This document shows, in pieces, positions 1-5,897 of a stretch of DNA of 6,049 bases. Each line of letters starts with the position of its first letter. Position 1 is the stretch's first letter. This stretch comes from Candidatus Puniceispirillum sp. (GTDB lineage Bacteria > Pseudomonadota > Alphaproteobacteria > Puniceispirillales > Puniceispirillaceae), in contig JADHLR010000096.1 of NCBI GenBank assembly GCA_016780525.1, positions 1 through 6,049 of the forward strand. The letters run 5' to 3'. The notes below the pieces were generated by a model. The model searched no databases. It was given only the letters and a program-made list of their open reading frames with translations, and was not told the origin of the DNA. Position numbers and translations under genes: made by a program.

Positions 1-865
1 GGCGGGGTCGTTGGCTGACCGCAATCGAATGAACCAGCGCCAACCCGTCGGCTGCGAGTAATCTGGCAATGCTGGCAAAATAGCTGTCATAATGTTTCGC
101 CCCGACATGTTCGAGCATGCCAACTGTTACAATCTTGTCAAAGTGGCCGGTTTGTTGCCGATAGTCGCGCAGCGCAAAGCTGATCCGGCTGGCTTGCGGT
201 GTTGTGCGGACAGCATCGCTGGCAAACGCAAGCTGGTTTTCCGACAGGGTGATGCCGGTGACTTTGGCCTCGGGTTCAACCGTGGCAAGGGCGAAGGCCA
301 ACCCGCCCCAGCCGCAGCCAATATCCAGCACATGATCATGCGGCTGCAGCCGCAATTTTGCCGCAATGCGGGACAGTTTGGTAATCTGCGCATCGGCCAG
401 CGGTTCATCCGGCGAGCGAAAATAGGCGCAGGAATATTGCCGCCAGGGATCAAGAAAATTGTCAAAAAGACTGTCTTTCAAATCATAATGATGTGCCACA
501 TTTCGTTTTGCCCGACCGGGAAAATTAAGCCCGCTAAAGCGCGCCAGCCGTGTATCAAGCGCCAGCACCAGACGTGCCAGCCAGTGATTTTGCCAATGTT
601 CCCGATTGGCGACAAGCAACGCCATTAAATCGTCAATGTCACCTGACTCAATCTGCAGATCCCCATCCATATAGCTCTCGCCAAAGGCCAGATCAGGGTG
701 CAGCATCAGCCGCCATAAAACCCGGCGGTGGGTGAGGCGAATAGCTGCCTGTGGCCCGGCCGTGCCGGCTGTTATAGGGTGCATCGGCCCATCACCGAGC
801 GCGATGGATAATTGCCCGACGGCTAAAAATTGATGCAAAACATATTGGGCAAAGCGTATCAGCAT
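1..865 (-). CDS. cfa: Cyclopropane-fatty-acyl-phospholipid synthase family methyltransferase (3' end cut by window edge)
   Basis: The enzyme transfers a methylene group from S-adenosylmethionine to the double bond of unsaturated acyl chains in membrane phospholipids. The visible 288 codons start at ATG 865 and run off the left edge; full-length family members are about 380-420 residues, so roughly a quarter is missing. Seen in order: an N-terminal segment with FGESYMDGDL (residues 61-70); NVAHHYDLKDSLFDNFLD (122-139); YSCAYF (144-149), whose Cys146 aligns with the active-site cysteine of E. coli Cfa; the SAM-binding motif VLDIGCGWGGLA (179-190); GITLSENQ (204-211); DYR (234-236); GMLEHVG (249-255) with the conserved Glu252; and LVHSIA (277-282), where most relatives have HTIG or HSIG. 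The start is secure: an in-frame stop lies shortly upstream with no other start codon between, and AGGGG sits 10 bases before the ATG. It is divergent from mnmC. A fatty-acid C-methyltransferase of the same family is possible, since family members differ in product. Confidence 0.93.
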   Translation of the reverse strand, partial: MLIRFAQYVLHQFLAVGQLSIALGDGPMHPITAGTAGPQAAIRLTHRRVLWRLMLHPDLAFGESYMDGDLQIESGDIDDLMALLVANREHWQNHWLARLVLALDTRLARFSGLNFPGRAKRNVAHHYDLKDSLFDNFLDPWRQYSCAYFRSPDEPLADAQITKLSRIAAKLRLQPHDHVLDIGCGWGGLAFALATVEPEAKVTGITLSENQLAFASDAVRTTPQASRISFALRDYRQQTGHFDKIVTVGMLEHVGAKHYDSYFASIARLLAADGLALVHSIAVSQRPR

Positions 866-907
866 AATATGGCAGCCCCTATATGGCAGCCCCTATATGG
901 CAGTCCC
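866..907. repeat. Three tandem copies of a 14-bp unit in the cfa leader
   Basis: The unit TATATGGCAGCCCC is repeated head to tail. Copy 1 is at 866-879 (first base A instead of T), copy 2 at 880-893 (perfect) and copy 3 at 894-907 (one C-to-T change). The array ends directly against the cfa start codon. On the cfa strand each unit reads GGGGCTGCCATATA, so every copy brings a purine-rich GGGG, and the copy nearest the gene supplies the probable ribosome-binding sequence. The unit is not a multiple of three and is non-coding. A change in copy number would alter leader length and the number of ribosome-docking sequences without touching the reading frame. The repeat is directly visible; any regulatory role is inference. 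Confidence 0.9.
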
Positions 908-912
908 CGAAA

Positions 913-932
913 AATCTGTTTGCCGACAGATT
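913..932. promoter_or_regulatory. Perfect 7-bp inverted repeat (possible operator or leader hairpin for cfa)
   Basis: AATCTGT (913-919) and ACAGATT (926-932) are exact reverse complements separated by six bases (TTGCCG). Read on the minus strand, the second arm runs into a stretch of five T (complement of 910-914), which resembles a small intrinsic terminator or attenuator with a weak, AT-rich stem. The right arm also overlaps the candidate -10 element of the cfa promoter, so a protein-binding operator is an equal alternative. The symmetry is seen; the role is inferred. Confidence 0.4.
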
Positions 933-959
933 AAAGGCTAAATCCAAATAAAACGTTAA
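930..959 (-). promoter_or_regulatory. cfa: Candidate cfa promoter
   Basis: On the minus strand, TTAACG (complement of 954-959) matches the -35 consensus TTGACA at four of six positions. After an 18-base spacer, TTTAAT (complement of 930-935) matches the -10 consensus TATAAT at five of six. Transcription would begin around 920-925, giving a leader of roughly 55-60 bases that contains the three 14-bp repeats. The surrounding 930-965 stretch is AT-rich relative to the genes. This is a consensus match by eye only, and alphaproteobacterial promoters often deviate from that consensus. Confidence 0.3.
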
Positions 960-963
960 ATTA

Positions 964-983
964 GCGCGAAAATTGCGCCTTTT
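964..983 (+). promoter_or_regulatory. GC-rich inverted repeat followed by T-run upstream of mnmC
   Basis: GCGC (964-967) pairs with GCGC (975-978). The stem can extend inward by a G-T and an A-T pair, leaving a three-base loop. Four T follow at 980-983 on the plus strand. No plus-strand gene precedes it in the window, so a terminator of an upstream gene is unlikely. It could separate the divergent cfa and mnmC promoters or be fortuitous. The remaining sequence up to the mnmC start shows only a poor promoter match (TTGTGT at 982-987 and TATGAA at 1004-1009, 16-base spacing). Confidence 0.2.
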
Positions 984-1044
984 GTGTCATGCCAACTGAC
1001 CATTATGAAGTTGCCGTTTCAGCCAATTCTATGCACATTACACT

Positions 1045-2925
1045 ATGTCCAATGAACAGCGATTACCCCATGACGGCGCCAATTATCGACTTGACGAGGC
1101 GGTGGTGTCAGAGCGTGATGGTGTGTTGCGCGCCGATGATTATGACGATGTGTATTTCGCCGCGCGCGACGGGCTGGCAGAAAGCCATCATGTATTTATT
1201 GACGGCACCAATTTTGCCGAAACATTACACCGCCACAAACATCTGACAATCGCCGAAACAGGCTTTGGCAGCGGCCTGAATTTTCTGGCAGTCCTCGATG
1301 TCCTGCAAAAATTTCCCGATTGCCAGCCCGATTACCAGATCGACTATATTTCTTTTGAGTTGCGTCCGTTACCGGCTGAGGTGATCGCCCGCACGCATGC
1401 TGGCTTTCCGTCTCTGGCTGCGCAAAGCGCAAAATTGCTGAATAATCTGCCGCCGCACTGGCCGGGGGTGCATTTATGTCATTTTAATCAGGGGCAGGTG
1501 CGTCTGCATCTGCATTATGGGGAGGCCGAAGCGTGTCTGGCACAAAGCCGTTTTTGCGCTGATATCTGGTTTCTTGATGGGTTTGCCCCGGCGAAAAATC
1601 CGGATATGTGGTCCGATGCTGTGCTTGCGCATATCGGACGGCTGACGCGGGCTGGCGGCAGGCTGGCCAGTTTCACCGCGGCCCGCATGGTGCGCGACGG
1701 GTTATCCGCCGCTGGCTTTGCGATCAGCAAAAAGCCGGGGTTTGGCGATAAACGCGATATGATCACTGGTGTCAAAACTGGTGTCAAACCACCTATCCAA
1801 ACTCTGCCCGCATCCCCGAAAAAGAAACCGCCGAAAAAGACAGTCTCGCATGTGGGGATCATTGGTGGTGGCATTTCCGGTGCGTCTGTTGCTGCTGGTC
1901 TGCGGCACCGGCGCATTGCGGCGACGATTCTTGATGCTGGCCCGCGCTTGGCGACAGCCGCATCAGGCAACAGGCTGGCATTGCAGAGCCCGCGATTATC
2001 GGTTGATCATAATGCGGCAAGCCAGCTTTCGGCATGTTGTCTGGCCTATGCGGCAAAATGCAGTGATCAGGCGGCGGCCAGCATCGCGGGCAAGGTGGTG
2101 TCGCTTGACTGGCCGGAACGCGAGGCATCACGGCAGGATAAATTTCGACGCCAATACTGGCCGGATGATTTATTGCGTGCAGGTGATGCCAGCGCCGCTA
2201 CGGTGGCTGCTGGCATGGCGATGCCGACTGGCGGTGTGGTTCATGATTACGGGCGGGTGATTGACCCGGCGCGTTTGTGCCATTATCTGGCTGGCGATAC
2301 CCCCACCATATTTGATGCTGAAATAACACAGATATCGCGCCGCGATTCGGCGCTGATTCTCGATATAAAAGATGGACGGCAATACGCGTTTGACGTGATT
2401 GTCCTGGCGACGGGCGCCAGCTTGCCCGACATTTTAACATTGCTGTCGATTGACGGGGTGCGGATAGATGTTACCAGCGGACAGGTCAGCCATATACCGG
2501 AACAGCCCGGCCTCGCCGATTTGCGGGCTGGTCTCAGCTTTGGTGGCTATCTGACGCCCAGCCATAAGGGGTTTCATGAGCTTGGTGCCACCTTTGACCG
2601 CAGTGGATGCGGTGATTTTGACGATGCAGCTTTTGCCCATAACCGCAAGCTCTTGCCGCCAGCCTTGCAACAATTGTTTGGTCATCTGGACAGCGCCGGG
2701 GGGCGGATAAGCCAGCGTGCCAGCACGCCTGACCGCAACCCGGTCATGGGGCGTCTGGATGATGGCATTTATCTATTCGGCGCGGTTGGGGCGCGTGGTT
2801 TCACCCTGGCACCGTTATTGGGCGAGTATCTGGCAGCGGAAATTGCGGCAATGCCAAATTGTCTGAGCCATCATATGCAGGCCACCCTTGACCCCTTTCG
2901 CTTTCGCTTGCGGCGCGGCTTATAG
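1045..2925 (+). CDS. mnmC: Bifunctional tRNA 5-methylaminomethyl-2-thiouridine biosynthesis protein MnmC
   Basis: MnmC completes the mnm5(s2)U modification at wobble position 34 of certain tRNAs after MnmE-MnmG. The FAD domain removes the carboxymethyl group of cmnm5U to give nm5U, and the methyltransferase domain then methylates it with SAM. The 626-residue protein has both halves; E. coli MnmC is 668. The methyltransferase half (about 1-243) shows DDVYFAARDGL (34-44), the SAM-binding ETGFGSGLNFL (71-81) and FLDGFAPAKNPDMW (176-189), with Asp178 in the catalytic position. A Lys/Pro-rich linker (about 244-267) leads to the oxidoreductase half: the FAD dinucleotide fold VGIIGGGISGA (270-280), SGNRLALQSPRLS (307-319), and the C-terminal FAD-contact region PVMGRL...GAVGARGFTLAPLLGEYLA (566-597). 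ATG 1045 is the only start after the in-frame stop at 1006-1008, but it has no clear Shine-Dalgarno sequence. The gene ends inside the convergent dehydrogenase gene, overlapping it by 6 bp. The TGVK codons at 241-248 are duplicated. Confidence 0.96.
   Translation: MSNEQRLPHDGANYRLDEAVVSERDGVLRADDYDDVYFAARDGLAESHHVFIDGTNFAETLHRHKHLTIAETGFGSGLNFLAVLDVLQKFPDCQPDYQIDYISFELRPLPAEVIARTHAGFPSLAAQSAKLLNNLPPHWPGVHLCHFNQGQVRLHLHYGEAEACLAQSRFCADIWFLDGFAPAKNPDMWSDAVLAHIGRLTRAGGRLASFTAARMVRDGLSAAGFAISKKPGFGDKRDMITGVKTGVKPPIQTLPASPKKKPPKKTVSHVGIIGGGISGASVAAGLRHRRIAATILDAGPRLATAASGNRLALQSPRLSVDHNAASQLSACCLAYAAKCSDQAAASIAGKVVSLDWPEREASRQDKFRRQYWPDDLLRAGDASAATVAAGMAMPTGGVVHDYGRVIDPARLCHYLAGDTPTIFDAEITQISRRDSALILDIKDGRQYAFDVIVLATGASLPDILTLLSIDGVRIDVTSGQVSHIPEQPGLADLRAGLSFGGYLTPSHKGFHELGATFDRSGCGDFDDAAFAHNRKLLPPALQQLFGHLDSAGGRISQRASTPDRNPVMGRLDDGIYLFGAVGARGFTLAPLLGEYLAAEIAAMPNCLSHHMQATLDPFRFRLRRGL
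1765..1788 (+). repeat. Perfect 12-bp tandem duplication inside mnmC
   Basis: ACTGGTGTCAAA occurs twice back to back (1765-1776 and 1777-1788) with no mismatch. It is in frame and encodes Thr-Gly-Val-Lys twice (residues 241-248). It lies exactly where the methyltransferase domain ends and the interdomain linker begins, so it lengthens the linker by four residues. Confidence 0.9.
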
Positions 2926-2944
2926 GCCGAGCATGTCGCGCGCC
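2912..2944. repeat. Nested inverted repeats over the convergent mnmC / dehydrogenase stop codons
   Basis: GGCGCG (2912-2917) is the exact reverse complement of CGCGCC (2939-2944). Inside it, GGC (2917-2919) and GCC (2926-2928) flank the six bases shared by the two stop-codon regions (2920-2925). The two stems share base 2917, so they are partly alternative. The outer stem is all G-C but spans a 21-base loop and is not followed by a T-run on either strand, so it is not a standard intrinsic terminator. It is the only structure seen where transcription from both sides must end or collide. Confidence 0.3.
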
Positions 2945-3648
2945 TTAAACAGCTGCCCGTGATCCGTGCAATCTGCTGACAAAAGCTGCAAAAACGCCGG
3001 GGCAATGGCATCCGGGGTGGGTAATGTTTGCGGGTCTTCGCCGGGAAAAGCCGCGGCACGCATGCTGGTCGCGGTGCCGCCGGGGTTGATCATATTGATC
3101 CGCAAATTGGTTTGTTCGGTTTCGCCAGCCCAGACCCGGCCCATCGCCTCAAGACCGGCTTTCGATACCGCATAAGCGCCCCAAAACGGATAGCTGCCAG
3201 AGGCCGCACCTGACGATACCAACACTGCACGTGCGGCTGGGGCGGCAACCAATAATGGCTCCATCGCCTTGATCAAATGCCATTGCGCCGTCAGATTGAC
3301 GGCGATCGTGTCGTCCCAAACCTCCGGCTCAAGATGTGACAGAGGCGTCAATACCCCCAACATCCCGGCATTCGCGACCAGACCGTCAAGCCGTCCCCAG
3401 CGTTCATGAATGGCCGCGGCAAGGCGGGGCAGGGCTGGCGTATCGCGCAGATCATGCTCAACAATAGTGCCATGACCACCATCTGCGGTGATGGCGTCGT
3501 CAAGCTCTTCAAGCGCACCAAGCGTGCGACCGGTGATAATGATGTCGGCACCGGCACGCGCCGCTGCCAGCGCGACAGCATATCCAATTCCACGGCTGGC
3601 GCCGGTTACTAAAATGACCCGGCCTGTCAAATCTACTGTACTGGACAT
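2920..3648 (-). CDS. YciK-like short-chain dehydrogenase/reductase (SDR)
   Basis: This 242-residue cytosolic protein is a classical SDR with a Rossmann fold. Visible motifs are the cofactor-binding TGASRGIG (15-22), GRT (40-42) whose Arg41 after the second strand suggests NADPH preference, DL (66-67), NAG (93-95), Asn118, the catalytic Ser146 and YAVSK (Tyr159, Lys163), and NPGGTATSMRAAAFPGEDP (188-206). That last stretch, and the region after it, closely resembles E. coli YciK, so I place it in that subfamily. The substrate is unknown and cannot be read from the sequence. The start is supported by a good Shine-Dalgarno sequence (AAAAGGT) 5-6 bases upstream. Only 18 bp separate it from the purF stop, so it is probably translated from the purF message. 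Its TAA stop overlaps the end of mnmC on the other strand. No catalytic residue is missing. Confidence 0.93.
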   Translation of the reverse strand: MSSTVDLTGRVILVTGASRGIGYAVALAAARAGADIIITGRTLGALEELDDAITADGGHGTIVEHDLRDTPALPRLAAAIHERWGRLDGLVANAGMLGVLTPLSHLEPEVWDDTIAVNLTAQWHLIKAMEPLLVAAPAARAVLVSSGAASGSYPFWGAYAVSKAGLEAMGRVWAGETEQTNLRINMINPGGTATSMRAAAFPGEDPQTLPTPDAIAPAFLQLLSADCTDHGQLFKARDMLGL

Positions 3649-3666
3649 AATGTTACCTTTTGATGA

Positions 3667-5121
3667 TTAGCGGCTGGTACCATGTGAGACACGTTTTCCA
3701 GAAAGCCCGGAGGCGAGCTTGATGGGGTAATCGCCGGTAAAGCAGGCATCGCAAAATTGCGGGTTGGCGTTGTTTCTGGACGCCTCGCCCATGGCCCGGT
3801 ACAGCCCGTCTATGGAAATAAATCCGAGCGAGTCTGCGCCGATATCGCTGGCAATTTCGTCGATTGTTTTCTGCGCCGCGATCAGCTGGTCTTTGTCGGG
3901 CGTATCAACCCCATAAAAACAGGGGCTGGTGGTGGGCGGGCTGGCAATCCGCATATGCACCTCAGCGGCACCAGCGGCGCGCATCATTGACACAATTTTT
4001 CGTGACGTGGTGCCACGCACAATCGAGTCATCCACCAGCACAACACGCTTGCCGGCCACGGTTGACGGATTTGCGTTATGTTTCATTTTGACGCTGTCAT
4101 TCCGGCCTTTTTGCGTTGGCTGGATAAAGGTGCGGCCAATATAGTGATTGCGGATGATTCCCAGATCGAAGGGTATTTTTGACGCTTCGGCAAATCCGAG
4201 CGCCGCCGGCACGCCCGAATCCGGAACCGGCACAACAAGATCGGCATCAGCTGGCGACTCGAGGGCTAGCTCTGCGCCAATGGCTTTGCGGGCATGATAG
4301 ACGCCGCGCCCCTCTAGAATGCTGTCGGGGCGGGCAAAATAAATATATTCAAAAATGCAAAAACGGTGGCTTTGGGGCTGAAACGGTTTGCGCGACGTTA
4401 TGCCGTTTTTGTCGATCACCACCATTTCGCCGGGATCAAGGTCGCGCACAAAGCTGGCGCCAACAATATCTAATGCACAGGTTTCAGACGCCAGCACATA
4501 AGCATCCCCCTGTTTGCCCAGAACCAGCGGGCGCACACCATGCGGGTCACGCACGCCGATCAACATATCCTTGGCAACACAGACAAGTGAAAACGCACCT
4601 TCGATCTGCTTGATGGCATCGATGAGCCTGTCGGTGACGGTGTCCTGATGCGAGCGCGCGACAAGATGCACGATAATTTCGGTATCGGAAGATGATTGAA
4701 ACAGACTGCCGGTTTCAACAAGCGACGCGCGCAAACGTGCGGCATTGGTCAGATTGCCATTATGCGCCAATGCAAAGCCGCCAAATGCAAGCTCTGATGA
4801 AAATGGCTGGATTTCCATTAAAGCATTGGTTTTACCGCTTGTTGAATAGCGGTTATGGCCAATCGCCACATGTCCATGTAAAGCCTGCATTTGCGCTGAC
4901 CCGGCGTCAAAATTCTCGCCGACATGACCAAGCCCGCGATGCGCATGAAAATGCCGGCCGTCAAAACTGACAATACCGGCAGCTTCCTGACCGCGATGCT
5001 GGAGCGCATGCAACCCGAGCGCGGTGTTGATGCTGGCTTCATTCGTACCATAAATGCCAAAAACCGCACATTCTTCGTGCAGATGATCATCATCAAATGG
5101 GTGCGTTGTGATGAGAGTCAT
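3667..5121 (-). CDS. purF: Amidophosphoribosyltransferase (glutamine PRPP amidotransferase)
   Basis: PurF makes 5-phosphoribosylamine from PRPP and glutamine, the first committed step of purine synthesis. The 484-residue protein has an N-terminal Ntn-hydrolase glutaminase domain and a C-terminal phosphoribosyltransferase domain. It appears to carry a 17-residue propeptide, because the nucleophile is Cys18 in HEECAVFGIYG (15-25), so processing before Cys18 is expected. Other glutaminase features are QHRGQEAAGI (41-50), GHNRYST (88-94), HNGNL (120-124) and SSDTEI (144-149). The PRPP site is VVLVDDSIVRGTT (360-372). Four cysteines, 255, 401, 457 and 460 (the last two in FCDACFTGDYP), match the ligands of the [4Fe-4S] cluster of the Bacillus subtilis-type enzyme, so this is the iron-sulfur class rather than the E. 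coli class. The start has only a weak ribosome-binding sequence (AGAGA). cvpA lies 91 bp upstream and the dehydrogenase gene 18 bp downstream. Confidence 0.98.
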   Translation of the reverse strand: MTLITTHPFDDDHLHEECAVFGIYGTNEASINTALGLHALQHRGQEAAGIVSFDGRHFHAHRGLGHVGENFDAGSAQMQALHGHVAIGHNRYSTSGKTNALMEIQPFSSELAFGGFALAHNGNLTNAARLRASLVETGSLFQSSSDTEIIVHLVARSHQDTVTDRLIDAIKQIEGAFSLVCVAKDMLIGVRDPHGVRPLVLGKQGDAYVLASETCALDIVGASFVRDLDPGEMVVIDKNGITSRKPFQPQSHRFCIFEYIYFARPDSILEGRGVYHARKAIGAELALESPADADLVVPVPDSGVPAALGFAEASKIPFDLGIIRNHYIGRTFIQPTQKGRNDSVKMKHNANPSTVAGKRVVLVDDSIVRGTTSRKIVSMMRAAGAAEVHMRIASPPTTSPCFYGVDTPDKDQLIAAQKTIDEIASDIGADSLGFISIDGLYRAMGEASRNNANPQFCDACFTGDYPIKLASGLSGKRVSHGTSR

Positions 5122-5152
5122 GGGCTGTCTCTGCTGCTAAATGGGACTGTCT
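5120..5152. repeat. Imperfect direct repeat around the purF start codon
   Basis: ATGGGCTGTCT (5120-5130) and ATGGGACTGTCT (5141-5152) are identical except for one inserted A and begin 21 bp apart, about two helical turns. On the purF strand they read AGACAGCCCAT, which runs into the start codon, and AGACAGTCCCAT in the leader. They could be paired protein-binding sites or a remnant of a local duplication. Confidence 0.4.
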
Positions 5153-5153
5153 T

Positions 5154-5169
5154 TAAAAATAAATTTTTA
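5154..5169. promoter_or_regulatory. AT-only inverted repeat in the cvpA-purF gap
   Basis: TAAAAA (5154-5159) and TTTTTA (5164-5169) form a perfect 6-bp inverted repeat around a four-base centre. It lies 33 bp upstream of purF in the 91-bp gap after cvpA. An AT-only stem is too weak for a terminator; an easily melted promoter element or regulator site for purF is more likely. I found no convincing -35/-10 pair around it. Confidence 0.25.
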
Positions 5170-5212
5170 TGCCTAGCGGGTGGTTCTTAGCTGTGTTGTT
5201 TGTCTGTCACGG

Positions 5213-5848
5213 TCAGTTGGATTTTTCATCATCGAGCAATTCAAGCGGCTTTTTGACCATTTCGGTGCCGCTGTCCATCATATTATTCATGGTTTGCGTG
5301 GCTTCGGCGCCGAGGCTGTTATGGTCAGATAGATTGGAGATTAATTTGTCGGCGTAATCATCTGGCGCATATTGTGCAAAATAACGCGCACTCTGGCTCA
5401 TAATCGGTGTGCTTTGCGCCTTTTGCAGGGTTTCTGGTAATTTGCTCTCGCCTTCCAGCAGTAAAACCGCACCGATAAATGCAAACAGCACCAGTAAATA
5501 GCCACGGATCAGCCCAAAGATAACCCCAAACCAGCGATCCAGACTGCCAAGGCCGGCGCGGGTCAAACCCGGGGATAACAGGCTGGCCAATAAAAACCAG
5601 ACGATCACTGTTGCCGCAAAAGGCAGCCCCCAGGCCAAAGCTGCGCTCAGCCCTTCGGCATTAATCACATCTGCAATCGGGTCTTCGAGAACCGGCCGCG
5701 CAAAATGTGCAACGACGACGGATACAACCCAGCCAATCAAGCCTAAAAAGTCGCGGGTCATGCCGCGCAATATTGAAAAAATGGCTGACGTAATCAGCAC
5801 CAGAATCACTGCGTAGTCGACAAATGTAAGCGCGGCAAAATCGATCAT
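5213..5848 (-). CDS. cvpA: CvpA family inner-membrane protein
   Basis: CvpA proteins are small multi-spanning inner-membrane proteins, first linked in E. coli to colicin V production and found beside purF; their molecular function is not settled. From ATG 5848 the protein is 211 residues. Hydrophobic segments lie at about 11-28, 34-50, 69-92 and 108-131, predicting four membrane spans. The family signature is SLDRWFGVIFGLIRGYLL (102-119). After the last span comes a mostly polar tail of about 80 residues (132-211), ending in a charged stretch EMVKKPLELLDDEKSN; E. coli CvpA (about 162 residues) is much shorter here. I chose ATG 5848 because the frame extends upstream only to a TTG at 5923, which would put a polar, non-conserved 25-residue leader inside the end of radA. 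No strong Shine-Dalgarno sequence is seen. It lies 49 bp after radA and 91 bp before purF. Confidence 0.92.
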   Translation of the reverse strand: MIDFAALTFVDYAVILVLITSAIFSILRGMTRDFLGLIGWVVSVVVAHFARPVLEDPIADVINAEGLSAALAWGLPFAATVIVWFLLASLLSPGLTRAGLGSLDRWFGVIFGLIRGYLLVLFAFIGAVLLLEGESKLPETLQKAQSTPIMSQSARYFAQYAPDDYADKLISNLSDHNSLGAEATQTMNNMMDSGTEMVKKPLELLDDEKSN

Positions 5849-5897
5849 GGCAGACTTATAACAGAAATATGGGATGTCCCGATAGACACTATCATCA

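Noticed and set aside
127..465. Open frames on both strands within 92-735.
   Set aside because: They resemble no family and are shadows of the cfa frame, which reads unbroken through the whole region with all family motifs.
1515..2131. Several minus-strand and alternative-frame open frames inside mnmC.
   Set aside because: mnmC is continuous and conserved in its own frame; the others have arginine/proline-rich shadow compositions and no recognisable motifs.
2895..2912. Hexamer repeat CTTTCG, CTTTCG, CTTGCG at the end of mnmC.
   Set aside because: It encodes the basic tail Phe-Arg-Phe-Arg-Leu-Arg, which fits the positively charged C-terminus of MnmC proteins; no separate function is needed to explain it.
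5871..5893. Small palindromes GGGATGTCCC and GATAGACACTATC in the radA-cvpA gap.
   Set aside because: The stems are only four or five pairs with two- or three-base loops and no T-run, which is expected by chance.
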